Source of the DNA: a virus
Length of the DNA: 29,224 bases
Virus record (IMG/VR): IMGVR_UViG_3300034012_001258
Span: 1 to 29,224 of that record
Strand: one strand, 5' to 3'
This document shows positions 6,658-11,646 of the stretch, piece by piece (within the stretch, counting starts at the first letter, position 1; each line of letters begins with the position of its first letter). The notes beneath the pieces were generated by a model that had not been told where the DNA came from, did not search any database, and saw only the letters and a list, made by a program, of their open reading frames with translations. The position numbers and the translations under genes are program-made.

Positions 6658-6837
6658 AGCGTAGAACACGCCCCCAACTTTGAGGTCTTGGGGGTTTTCC
6701 ATTTCGCATGATTTGAGATGCATCAGTAGCTCGACCCCGAGTTCATAACTGTTATGACCGGGGCCATAGTGATCGGCACTGACTCGGACGAACCCGTTAT
6801 CGTCTTCCATGAGATAGATTGCGAACATGGTTTTCAT
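6643..6837 (-). CDS. small hypothetical protein, last gene of the accessory minus operon (64 aa)
   Basis: Function unknown. Convergent with and overlapping the primase gene by 15 bases at the 3' end. It starts nine bases after the DpdA-like gene, with only a weak ribosome site. Compact alpha/beta look (MFAIYLMEDDNGFVRVSADH). The stem of the rightward terminator lies inside its coding sequence, at the codons for ENPQDLK. That is unusual and slightly lowers confidence, but the frame is open and co-directional with the operon. Confidence 0.55.
   Translation of the reverse strand: MKTMFAIYLMEDDNGFVRVSADHYGPGHNSYELGVELLMHLKSCEMENPQDLKVGGVFYASKLQ
6671..6698 (+). terminator. rho-independent terminator of the replication operon
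   Basis: CCCCCAA (6671-6677), 10-base loop, TTGGGGG (6688-6694), then TTTT. It lies 14 bases after the primase stop and within the convergent 64-aa gene. Confidence 0.75.
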
Positions 6838-6845
6838 GTCAAAGC

Positions 6846-7574
6846 CTAGATGAATAGTGGTTTCTGATATTGCATGGTATTGATGCGATCTTCAAACACT
6901 TTCGCTTCGCGCCAGTCATTGCCGTTGCGGCGTTCATATCGAGCGGCAAAAGACCAAGCCATGCTATCAGCGGTATAAAGCAATTCTCGGACTAAACCGG
7001 ATGATAGGGCAGTTGTTTTTACACCGAAACCATGAAGTCTCAAATCCGGACGTTCGGTTTTGATCGCGAGTAAAACATTTTCGATAGCCCCGACGTTTGC
7101 GTTTCGTTTGCAGACAGAGCCTACACCGACCCACATATTTGGCTTTAGCCGGTCGCCATACATTCGAATGTGGTTGACGTAGTCGGATGGGTCATACCCT
7201 TGAAGGACGGGGATGATTGTGATGCCGCCAACGTCGTGTTTGAGCAGCTCATCATAGCGTTCGATGGTCATGGCTTGGTGTTCGGGTATGGTCTTGCCGG
7301 TCATCTCAAGGACGAAGGCCTCGCACATATAATCTTGGGAGACCGCAGCAAGTAGATTTCCGCAAGTTGAAAACCTTTTGATTTGGCTTGCGTATTCTGA
7401 GACGGGGAAACGATAGCCCCCATGTCTGACAACCTCGGTGAATGCGCCGGAGTCCATGATCCAATCATTAACTGGGAAATGGCTTTTGCGGTTTCGAATT
7501 GTATTGACCGAGATAAAGGCCGACTCAAAATGTTTTGCGTCAGCGGGGTGATGTAGTCCAGTGAAGAATCGCAT
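6846..7574 (-). CDS. DpdA-like (TGT-fold) 7-deazaguanine DNA transglycosylase candidate (242 aa)
   Basis: Resembles the phage/actinobacterial queuine tRNA-ribosyltransferase-like family (DUF7221/DpdA type). Known DpdA enzymes swap guanine in DNA for a 7-deazaguanine base, hiding phage DNA from restriction. TGT hallmarks appear in order: MDSGAFTE (Asp41, like TGT DSGGFQ), SQDYMCEAFVLEMTG, IPVLQGYDPSDYV at 121-133, WVGVGSVCKR at 138-147, LHGFGVK at 170-176, and TADSMAWSFAARY at 191-203, where Asp193 is the likely nucleophile. The start at 7574 is set by AGGGGG eight bases before it; the ribosome site lies in a terminator-like hairpin. At 242 residues it is a compact form. No preQ0 synthesis genes are in the window, so the base would come from the host or other phage genes. 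Family assignment is firm in pattern; DNA as substrate is inferred. Confidence 0.75.
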   Translation of the reverse strand: MRFFTGLHHPADAKHFESAFISVNTIRNRKSHFPVNDWIMDSGAFTEVVRHGGYRFPVSEYASQIKRFSTCGNLLAAVSQDYMCEAFVLEMTGKTIPEHQAMTIERYDELLKHDVGGITIIPVLQGYDPSDYVNHIRMYGDRLKPNMWVGVGSVCKRNANVGAIENVLLAIKTERPDLRLHGFGVKTTALSSGLVRELLYTADSMAWSFAARYERRNGNDWREAKVFEDRINTMQYQKPLFI

Positions 7575-7577
7575 AGT

Positions 7578-7596
7578 AAAAACCCCCTTTCGGGGG
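7578..7596 (-). terminator. terminator-like hairpin covering the ribosome site of the DpdA-like gene
   Basis: On the minus strand: CCCCC-GAAA-GGGGG followed by TTTTT and, three bases later, the ATG at 7574. The 3' arm is also the Shine-Dalgarno sequence. It could attenuate transcription into the downstream gene and block its translation when folded. Confidence 0.65.
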
Positions 7597-7680
7597 CTAT
7601 TTGATTTTATTTCGAAGGATTGAAAAGACCGAGACAATGAGAATGACAAGGTCAAGTAGGGCGTTGGTCAGGATCCGCAT
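7597..7680 (-). CDS. very small membrane peptide (27 aa)
   Basis: ATG at 7680 overlaps the previous stop (TGATG). The peptide is one hydrophobic segment (ALLDLVILIVSVFSIL, residues 7-22) followed by a basic tail (RNKIK), which predicts a single membrane helix with the C-terminus in the cytoplasm. It ends at TAG directly before the terminator-like hairpin. Acceptance rests on the tight overlap and the membrane pattern; function is unknown. A second peptide of this type lies at 8264-8332. Confidence 0.5.
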   Translation of the reverse strand: MRILTNALLDLVILIVSVFSILRNKIK

Positions 7681-7877
7681 CAGTACAACGCCTCGCCGTA
7701 ATTTTCCACCGTCTTTTTGGGCGGACGTACAAGGCGAAGCTGAGACCGTCTAAATCTTACCCACTCAGGAAAAGGCCAATCGGATGTATTGATTAGCCGA
7801 ACTAAGTATTCGTCGCCGTCTTGGCGTTCGAAGACGGCTAGACCTCGAGGGGTCTGGACTCTAGCTCCGGAAATCAT
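7680..7877 (-). CDS. small hypothetical phage protein (65 aa)
   Basis: Function unknown. ATG at 7877 with GGAGATATTGCT before it and ATGA overlap with the preceding gene. The sequence begins GARVQTPRGLAVFERQDGDE and continues as beta strands with basic patches (VRFRRSQLRLVRPPKK), the look of a small SH3-like or KOW-like barrel. The acidic/basic split could fit nucleic-acid binding, but no family is named. Confidence 0.65.
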   Translation of the reverse strand: MISGARVQTPRGLAVFERQDGDEYLVRLINTSDWPFPEWVRFRRSQLRLVRPPKKTVENYGEALY

Positions 7878-8062
7878 AGCAATATCTCCTCTGTACTAAC
7901 CCATACCCATGCTTGAACCCATGCGCCGTTGTCGCCGACGGAAATGCGCGGGTTATTTTCAATTTGAATGTCATCGCACTCGTACTCTTGAACGGCTGAT
8001 TGGATGATCGATTTCGCGGCTGAAACCGGCAAGTCATCGTCAGAATAAGCGTAATTTTCCAT
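7874..8062 (-). CDS. small hypothetical phage protein (62 aa)
   Basis: Function unknown. Start at ATG 8062, one base after the stop of the preceding gene, with GGAAAT upstream; an alternative ATG at 8071 would add three residues. A much longer reading from 8239 would run across the whole preceding gene and is rejected. The protein is acidic (ENYAYSDDDLPVSAAKSIIQ) and ends in a beta-rich stretch (AWVQAWVWVSTEEI). Confidence 0.6.
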   Translation of the reverse strand: MENYAYSDDDLPVSAAKSIIQSAVQEYECDDIQIENNPRISVGDNGAWVQAWVWVSTEEILL

Positions 8063-8063
8063 G

Positions 8064-8255
8064 TCAGATTTCCACATTCGGCAAGCACCGCCGGATGAAA
8101 TGATGGGCGGCCTCGACGGTAGCGAAGCGGCGTAGTTCGACGGTATTGTCAGAATCCATGTCGATGATTCGAACGGTCCAAGGATTGTTTCCAGGCTTAT
8201 AAAAGACATGAGCAGCCATGCCGTCGGCACGGTCAACAAATAAGTGTTCGTCCAC
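8064..8255 (-). CDS. small hypothetical phage protein (63 aa)
   Basis: Function unknown. GTG start at 8255 with a strong GGGGGAAAC before it. Short alpha/beta protein: FYKPGNNPWTVRIIDMDSDN, then ELRRFATVEAAHHFIRRC. The layout (strand, strand, helix with ATVEAAHHFI) recalls many small phage proteins that process one modified residue or ligand, but no named family is clear. It sits directly after a membrane peptide gene. Confidence 0.65.
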   Translation of the reverse strand: MDEHLFVDRADGMAAHVFYKPGNNPWTVRIIDMDSDNTVELRRFATVEAAHHFIRRCLPNVEI

Positions 8256-8263
8256 GTTTCCCC

Positions 8264-8332
8264 CTATAAGTAAAAAAAGATGGATGATCCAAGGGCTATG
8301 CCAAAGGCTAGGGCGATGATCCAGTCAGTCAT
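8264..8332 (-). CDS. very small membrane peptide (22 aa)
   Basis: ATG at 8332 overlaps the previous TGA (ATGA). After MTD the peptide is almost entirely hydrophobic (WIIALAFGIALGSSIFFYL), enough for one membrane helix. The TAG is immediately followed by the GGGGG ribosome site of the next gene. Support is the overlap at the start, the short gap to the next gene and the pure membrane pattern. Possible holin-like, leader or lysis-timing peptide; not decidable. Confidence 0.5.
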   Translation of the reverse strand: MTDWIIALAFGIALGSSIFFYL

Positions 8333-8643
8333 TTGATAAACCCCGAAGCGTTCAATGCTTTGCGCCAGTACTTATTTTTAGCCGGATGATTTTCGCGCGC
8401 GTAATGCATGGTTTCGGTGATTTCGTCGCCGGTCCGGTAGTCGGTATCGGGATAGGTCGATAAGTAATCCATGATTGCACCGGATGAAGGCATGGATGAT
8501 ATGAACGTGAAACGTCGCATCAATTCGACCAGCTCTCGAAACCCTACTTCGTCGGTGACTTCGTCATCGATGACAAAGTCAGGGCAATCGTCGTGTTCGT
8601 CGGGTATAGGTTGGCGTTCAATGATTCGGATGATTTTGATCAT
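8329..8643 (-). CDS. hypothetical phage protein, paralogue of the gene at 9508-9804 (104 aa)
   Basis: Function unknown, but clearly related to the 98-aa protein encoded at 9508-9804. Shared landmarks in order: N-terminal MI.I, a DDCPDF / GECEDSGF acidic patch, GFRELVELMRR / TFRDLVRHLRY, DYRTGDE / DYRTGEY, MHYARE / LHFVGP and a tail with KYWRKALN / KYWIKALK. The family is frequent in proteobacterial phages as a stand-alone protein of about 100 residues. TGGAG lies before the ATG at 8643, which overlaps the 40-aa HTH gene. Confidence 0.72.
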   Translation of the reverse strand: MIKIIRIIERQPIPDEHDDCPDFVIDDEVTDEVGFRELVELMRRFTFISSMPSSGAIMDYLSTYPDTDYRTGDEITETMHYARENHPAKNKYWRKALNASGFIK

Positions 8644-8762
8644 GATTGCTCCATGAGGATTTTCTTTAAAGCCGGGATTGATAACCCGGTGATTTGTGAG
8701 AGTTCCCGAAGGGTCATGTTTAACTTGCGCGTATATAGTTCGCGGATTTCGTCATGGGTCAT
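8640..8762 (-). CDS. 40-residue HTH protein
   Basis: ATG at 8762 with AAAGGA before it, stop overlapping the start of the next gene (ATGA). The chain MTHDEIRELYTRKLNMTLRE followed by LSQITGLSIPALKKILMEQS has a classic helix-turn-helix at residues 17-36 (TLRELSQITGLSIPALKKIL) and nothing else. It could be a small DNA-binding regulator of this block, or a domain that binds another protein. It is short but well supported by ribosome site and overlap. Confidence 0.6.
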   Translation of the reverse strand: MTHDEIRELYTRKLNMTLRELSQITGLSIPALKKILMEQS

Positions 8763-8783
8763 GGTTTTTCCTTTGGCGTTGAT

Positions 8784-9452
8784 TCAATGTTCAATGAAGG
8801 CTATAGCCTTTGTCGTGGTCCAACATAACCCGCATGTCAGGCATGATTGTGTTTTCCCAATTTGCTCAGGGCATGTTATGCCTTCGCCGTGGACGTTCGC
8901 CGACATGGTGCCGCCTTTATCGGACCATCGGATCCATGCGCGGTCATTCTGCAAATGACGGGCAATTGCATCGGCTATCGGTCCATCGGTCCGATGCGTG
9001 TACCCGAATAGATGAAGGGCAGGATAGGCCCGAAGGGCATTAGCCCAAAAGTTAACGTATTCAGGACTAAAAAAGTCTCCAAGTACATGTAACCGGATTA
9101 CAAACCCGTCCGGATGTACCCTTGAAAGATGCTCGATTTCGTCATGGAGACGCATTTCGAGCAATTCGGGTTCGGATGAACTAATCCGATGCGCGAATCC
9201 CATATTGTTTCCGAAACACCTAGCCCACTGTTGACATGTCCGGGAACATGTCGCGCGTTCTTCAAGGGTTAGCGTATACATGGCCATGCCGGACCACTTG
9301 CCCTTTGTGATTACGTTCGAACCCGCTCCAAGTTTTGCGTTACCGCTAGCGGGTTTAAGTAATCGCGAAGCATAGTCGCTCAAGGGTTTGACCGTCTTCG
9401 GGTGTATCGTTATTGCCCGTTCTAGTGCCGGGTGATTGTCGCGTAGTCTCAT
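8784..9452 (-). CDS. GP88-family (Gene product 88) protein, cysteine-rich (222 aa)
   Basis: Matches the phage Gene product 88 family in pattern: SNVITKGKWSGMAMYTLTLE, CSRTCQQWARCFGNNMGFAH, VIRLHVLGDFFSPEYVNFW, LHLFGYTHRT and the C-terminal CPEQIGKTQSCLTCGLCW. Cys69, Cys73 and Cys79 form CX3CX5C, and Cys194, Cys204, Cys207 and Cys210 form a second cluster. The layout, with a Cys motif before strands such as IRLHVLGDFF, resembles TIM-barrel iron-sulfur enzymes, and radical SAM chemistry is a plausible inference. Family function is not established to my knowledge. GGAGATAAC precedes the ATG at 9452. It shares its operon with the DpdA-like gene, so a joint role in base modification is possible. 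Confidence 0.75.
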   Translation of the reverse strand: MRLRDNHPALERAITIHPKTVKPLSDYASRLLKPASGNAKLGAGSNVITKGKWSGMAMYTLTLEERATCSRTCQQWARCFGNNMGFAHRISSSEPELLEMRLHDEIEHLSRVHPDGFVIRLHVLGDFFSPEYVNFWANALRAYPALHLFGYTHRTDGPIADAIARHLQNDRAWIRWSDKGGTMSANVHGEGITCPEQIGKTQSCLTCGLCWTTTKAIAFIEH

Positions 9453-9478
9453 TGTTATCTCCGTTTAGTAAGCCCACA

Positions 9479-9500
9479 AAAACCCTCCGTGAAGGGTTTT
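9479..9500. terminator. bidirectional terminator-like hairpin upstream of the GP88 gene
   Basis: AAAACCCT-ccgtga-AGGGTTTT: perfect 8-bp arms with A/T ends on both strands, so it can act leftward and rightward. Leftward it separates the 9508-10437 genes from the GP88-to-DpdA genes, so the latter may need read-through or another promoter. Confidence 0.65.
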
Positions 9501-9507
9501 AATTGGA

Positions 9508-9804
9508 TTACTTAAGGGCAAGTTTTAAGGCTTTAATCCAGTACTTTTCCTTGTTAGCGGGACCGACGAAATGCAAGTGTTCGGTCCGGTATTCTCCGGT
9601 CCGATAGTCTTGTTCGGGTTCGCTTGATACCCAAGTGTCCGGACCGATGACTGATGACGAAGGGTGAGGAAAATAACGCAAGTGACGAACTAGATCGCGA
9701 AACGTAAACGGCTCGAATTCGAATTCGAATCCGCTATCTTCGCATTCGCCGTGTTCGGCGGATTCTTGGGTGACTACTTCGTAGGTTTTGCTGATCAGGA
9801 TCAT
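9508..9804 (-). CDS. hypothetical phage protein, paralogue of the gene at 8329-8643 (98 aa)
   Basis: Function unknown; the second copy of the family described at 8329-8643. Visible features: GECEDSGFEFEFEPFTFRDL, HPSSS, EQDYRTGEYRTEHLHF and KYWIKALKLALK. Start ATG 9804 is preceded by GGAG with six bases between; an upstream in-frame reading to 9912 has no ribosome site. A weak stem (GGG-CTAAA-CCC on the minus strand) with nine T residues lies 10-30 bases upstream of the ATG. The two copies flank the GP88 and HTH genes. Confidence 0.7.
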   Translation of the reverse strand: MILISKTYEVVTQESAEHGECEDSGFEFEFEPFTFRDLVRHLRYFPHPSSSVIGPDTWVSSEPEQDYRTGEYRTEHLHFVGPANKEKYWIKALKLALK

Positions 9805-9856
9805 GTCATGCTCCAAAAAAAAAGGGTTTAGCCCAGCTCCAAATCTATAACGATAT

Positions 9857-10021
9857 TTACTCGTCTTCGACGTTGATAATGTCAATTTGATAGTCGGCAT
9901 TGCGAAGATCATCGTCGATTTCGGTTTCGCCGTTAAGGATCAGATCTTCGAGTTCCTGTACTGATTCGGCACTGATCGCGCGGGTGACTGAGACGGTGAC
10001 TGTAACGGTGAAAGTTTTCAT
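9857..10021 (-). CDS. small beta-rich hypothetical protein (54 aa)
   Basis: Function unknown. ATG at 10021, three bases after the stop of the preceding small gene, with AGGGG upstream. Begins MKTFTVTVTVSVTRAISAES, a run of alternating residues typical of a long beta strand, followed by an acidic helix (VQELEDLILNGETEIDDDL) and a short strand (YQIDIINVEDE). The alternation and clean frame make it more likely real than chance. Confidence 0.6.
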   Translation of the reverse strand: MKTFTVTVTVSVTRAISAESVQELEDLILNGETEIDDDLRNADYQIDIINVEDE

Positions 10022-10024
10022 GCT

Positions 10025-10108
10025 CTAACCCCTACAAGTGAAGGTGATTGGTTCGGTTTCGATAATTCGAAAACCCTTCGTTTCGTCGAATCCTGAAGCT
10101 TTCGCCAT
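10025..10108 (-). CDS. very small hypothetical protein (27 aa)
   Basis: ATG at 10108 immediately after the upstream stop, with GGGAAGG (from the end of that gene) about eight bases before it, and a TAG three bases before the next ATG. The peptide reads MAKASGFDETKGFRIIETEP and then ITFTCRG. Spacing suggests a translated gene in the operon; the length allows no function to be called. Confidence 0.4.
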   Translation of the reverse strand: MAKASGFDETKGFRIIETEPITFTCRG

Positions 10109-10110
10109 GT

Positions 10111-10437
10111 CTAAAGCCTTCCCTGATAAGTGATAGTGTTTTCGCTTTCGTCAGACAATGGAGCGGTGAACTTGTTAGGGATTACGGTGAACACGAAACC
10201 GCGATTGTCTAAGGTGTTACCACAACAATGCATTCCTCCGGACCCGAATGACTCGGGAAAGTGTTTCTTTAAAAGTGCAATCGCCGCAAACCTATGCGCG
10301 GCTTCAGTTCCAACGGTCCAGTCAAAATTGACGGTTGCACTGAAGTTGATTCGATTGCCGCGACAAACAATTGCTTTGACTCGGGCTTGGTTTTTGTCCG
10401 TTGGACCGAGATACTTAGTATGGATTGCTAGACTCAT
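10111..10437 (-). CDS. hypothetical phage protein, first gene of the accessory minus operon (108 aa)
   Basis: Function unknown. Start ATG 10437 has AAAGGAGCGATC before it; a longer frame from 10476 lies inside the promoter. Landmarks: HTKYLGPTDKNQARVKAIVC, ATVNFDWTVGTEAAHRFAAI, LLKKHFPESFGSGGMHCCGN and a C-terminal FVFTVIPNKF. The mixture of strands and a central helix suggests one compact domain, and similar short proteins occur in other phages. It is directly downstream of the leftward promoter and operator at 10450-10494, so it is expected to be transcribed most. Confidence 0.68.
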   Translation of the reverse strand: MSLAIHTKYLGPTDKNQARVKAIVCRGNRINFSATVNFDWTVGTEAAHRFAAIALLKKHFPESFGSGGMHCCGNTLDNRGFVFTVIPNKFTAPLSDESENTITYQGRL

Positions 10438-10449
10438 GATCGCTCCTTT

Positions 10450-10477
10450 GGTGTACGAAATCCTAGTGTAGTACACC
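10450..10477. promoter_or_regulatory. operator-like inverted repeat over the leftward -10
   Basis: GGTGTAC (10450-10456) and GTACACC (10471-10477) form perfect 7-bp arms 14 bases apart; inside, GTGTA-G-TACAC (10466-10476) is a second, overlapping dyad. The -10 hexamer (10465-10470) lies between and within these arms, fitting a repressor site. Confidence 0.5.
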
Positions 10478-10494
10478 TAAGTTTACCTCGTCAA
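10465..10494 (-). promoter_or_regulatory. candidate sigma70-type promoter of the accessory minus operon
   Basis: Minus strand TTGACG (10489-10494), 18-bp spacer, TACACT (10465-10470). It would start transcription about 20 bases before the first leftward gene. A clear -35 and a TAnnnT -10. Confidence 0.6.
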
Positions 10495-10508
10495 CCGATA
10501 TTTATCGG
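10495..10508. promoter_or_regulatory. dyad between the two divergent -35 boxes
   Basis: CCGATA-tt-TATCGG, perfect 6-bp arms. It begins directly beside the leftward -35 (10489-10494) and ends five bases before the rightward -35 (10514-10519), a position where one bound protein could control both promoters. A T-rich tract follows, so weak termination is an alternative. Confidence 0.45.
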
Positions 10509-10513
10509 GTTTG

Positions 10514-10542
10514 TTGTTTTCCTTTTTTGTTCCCATTAGAAT
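10514..10542 (+). promoter_or_regulatory. candidate sigma70-type promoter of the packaging/late operon
   Basis: TTGTTT (10514-10519), 17-bp spacer, TAGAAT (10537-10542). Transcription would begin near 10549, 30 bases before the small terminase gene. Confidence 0.5.
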
Positions 10543-10579
10543 CGCGCGATCCGAACCCAAGCCCGAAGGGCAATAGCCT

Positions 10580-11284
10580 ATGAAACTTTCAAGGAAACAA
10601 GCAAAGCAAGCATTGGAGCAAATGCCAATGGTCGAAATACTCGGTAAAGACGTTTCCCGTCAGTTAACGCATAAGCAAAAGGAATTTGCTCGCAATGTGG
10701 CAATGGGCGAAACAAAGGCTAGCGCATACAGAAAAGCATATAAAAGCGATCCTAAGCATTCAACGATTGTCACCGCGCCTTATAAGCTTGCGAGCGATCC
10801 TAGAATTAAACGTGAGATCGAAGCTTACGAGTTAGCGATTGAGTCGGCGAAATATCGCTCCCCTATTGCTTTGCGAGAATTGGTCGTACAAAGCTTGGTG
10901 CAAGTGCTAGTCGATCCAGAGTCTAGCCAATCCGCGAAGATATCAGCGGCTCGAGTACTCGGCACTGTAACCGAAGTATCGGCGTTTACTGAGCGTAAGG
11001 AAATCAAGCATGTTTCGTCATCCAATGACGCGCGAAAAACCATCATGGATCAACTGTCGGCGTTGATCAAGGCTGAAGCAATCGACGTTGACCCCTCCCA
11101 ATTGTTACAGGAATTGGGACAGGCCCACCCCTCCCCCACCCCCCTGGATGCTGAGACGGATCCGGCCTCGCCTGTACATACTATTCCACTCCAACAGTCA
11201 GAAAAAATAAACGATACCCCCTCCCCAAGCAAAATTTCCCCCGATGATAATGATGAAGTTTATAGCACCACCCCCGGGGTGTAA
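10580..11284 (+). CDS. terS: terminase small subunit (234 aa)
   Basis: Recognises phage DNA and guides the large terminase to it for packaging. After a short lead the core is typical of small terminases: LTHKQKEFARNVAMGETKAS, AYRKAYKSDPKHSTIVTAPY, KLASDPRIKREIEAYELAIE, a helix-turn-helix fold with ASAYRKAY as recognition element, then SAARVLGTVTEVSAF. The C-terminal 60 residues are Pro/Ser-rich and low in complexity (HPSPTPLDAETDPASP and on), encoded by C-runs, and probably unstructured. Start ATG 10580 follows GAAGGG. Position in front of the large terminase supports the call. Other HTH phage proteins share this layout, so it is likely but not certain. Confidence 0.75.
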   Translation: MKLSRKQAKQALEQMPMVEILGKDVSRQLTHKQKEFARNVAMGETKASAYRKAYKSDPKHSTIVTAPYKLASDPRIKREIEAYELAIESAKYRSPIALRELVVQSLVQVLVDPESSQSAKISAARVLGTVTEVSAFTERKEIKHVSSSNDARKTIMDQLSALIKAEAIDVDPSQLLQELGQAHPSPTPLDAETDPASPVHTIPLQQSEKINDTPSPSKISPDDNDEVYSTTPGV

Positions 11285-11336
11285 AAAGGTACCATCAAAT
11301 GCGGCGGGGTATAGTTATTTTTACCGTTTCATACCA

Positions 11337-11362
11337 AAACTCTATAAATATTTATAGAGTTT
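11337..11362. promoter_or_regulatory. 26-bp perfect palindrome before the LexA-like gene
   Basis: Arms AAACTCTATAAAT and ATTTATAGAGTTT meet with no spacer. It ends five bases before the ATG at 11368 and has no following T-run, so it reads as an operator rather than a terminator. It is the obvious candidate binding site for the DNA-binding protein encoded directly downstream. Confidence 0.6.
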
Positions 11363-11367
11363 GAGTT

Positions 11368-11646
11368 ATGGGTTCTATAAAATTTACCAAAAAATCAACG
11401 TTAAATGAGATGGTGGAAGTGATGTCGCCGGTACAGAGGGATGTGTTTATATTGATTGATGAGTTTTGGAAGAAGTTTCAATATAGCCCGACGATTAGGG
11501 AGTTGGCGATATTGAGGGGGAAGATGGGGATAGGAAACACGAAGAGGATTGTGGATCAGTTGGAGAGGATAGGGGCGATAAAGAAGGTAGAGAGGAGGGG
11601 TAGGACGATAAGGCCGGTGTATATCAATTTCAGGAATTTAGATTGA
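11368..11646 (+). CDS. LexA-type winged-helix DNA-binding protein without protease domain (92 aa)
   Basis: The middle of the protein follows the LexA N-terminal domain: MSPVQRDVFILIDEFWKKFQ, YSPTIRELAILRGKMGIGNT, KRIVDQLERIGAIKKVERRG, RTIRPVY. In LexA this winged helix binds operators as a dimer. The S24 peptidase half is absent, so self-cleavage cannot be the switch. Likely a repressor or activator of the late genes or of itself, as a 26-bp palindrome lies just before the start. The ribosome site is weak (TAGAGTTTGAGTT) and sits partly in the palindrome. It overlaps the next gene by TTGA. Confidence 0.7.
   Translation: MGSIKFTKKSTLNEMVEVMSPVQRDVFILIDEFWKKFQYSPTIRELAILRGKMGIGNTKRIVDQLERIGAIKKVERRGRTIRPVYINFRNLD

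Noticed and set aside
8063-8239. N-terminal extension of the gene ending at 7874
   Set aside because: It would overlap the whole 63-aa gene at 8064-8255; the ATG at 8062 fits the coupled spacing and the extension reads as random sequence.
8593-8958. Plus-strand frame antisense to the GP88 gene
   Set aside because: GP88 on the opposite strand has family landmarks and a ribosome site; the plus frame has neither.
9806-9835. Nine-T run with a GGG/CCC stem (minus strand) as a full terminator
   Set aside because: The stem has only three base pairs, and it lies directly before the ribosome site of the gene at 9508-9804; too weak to call.
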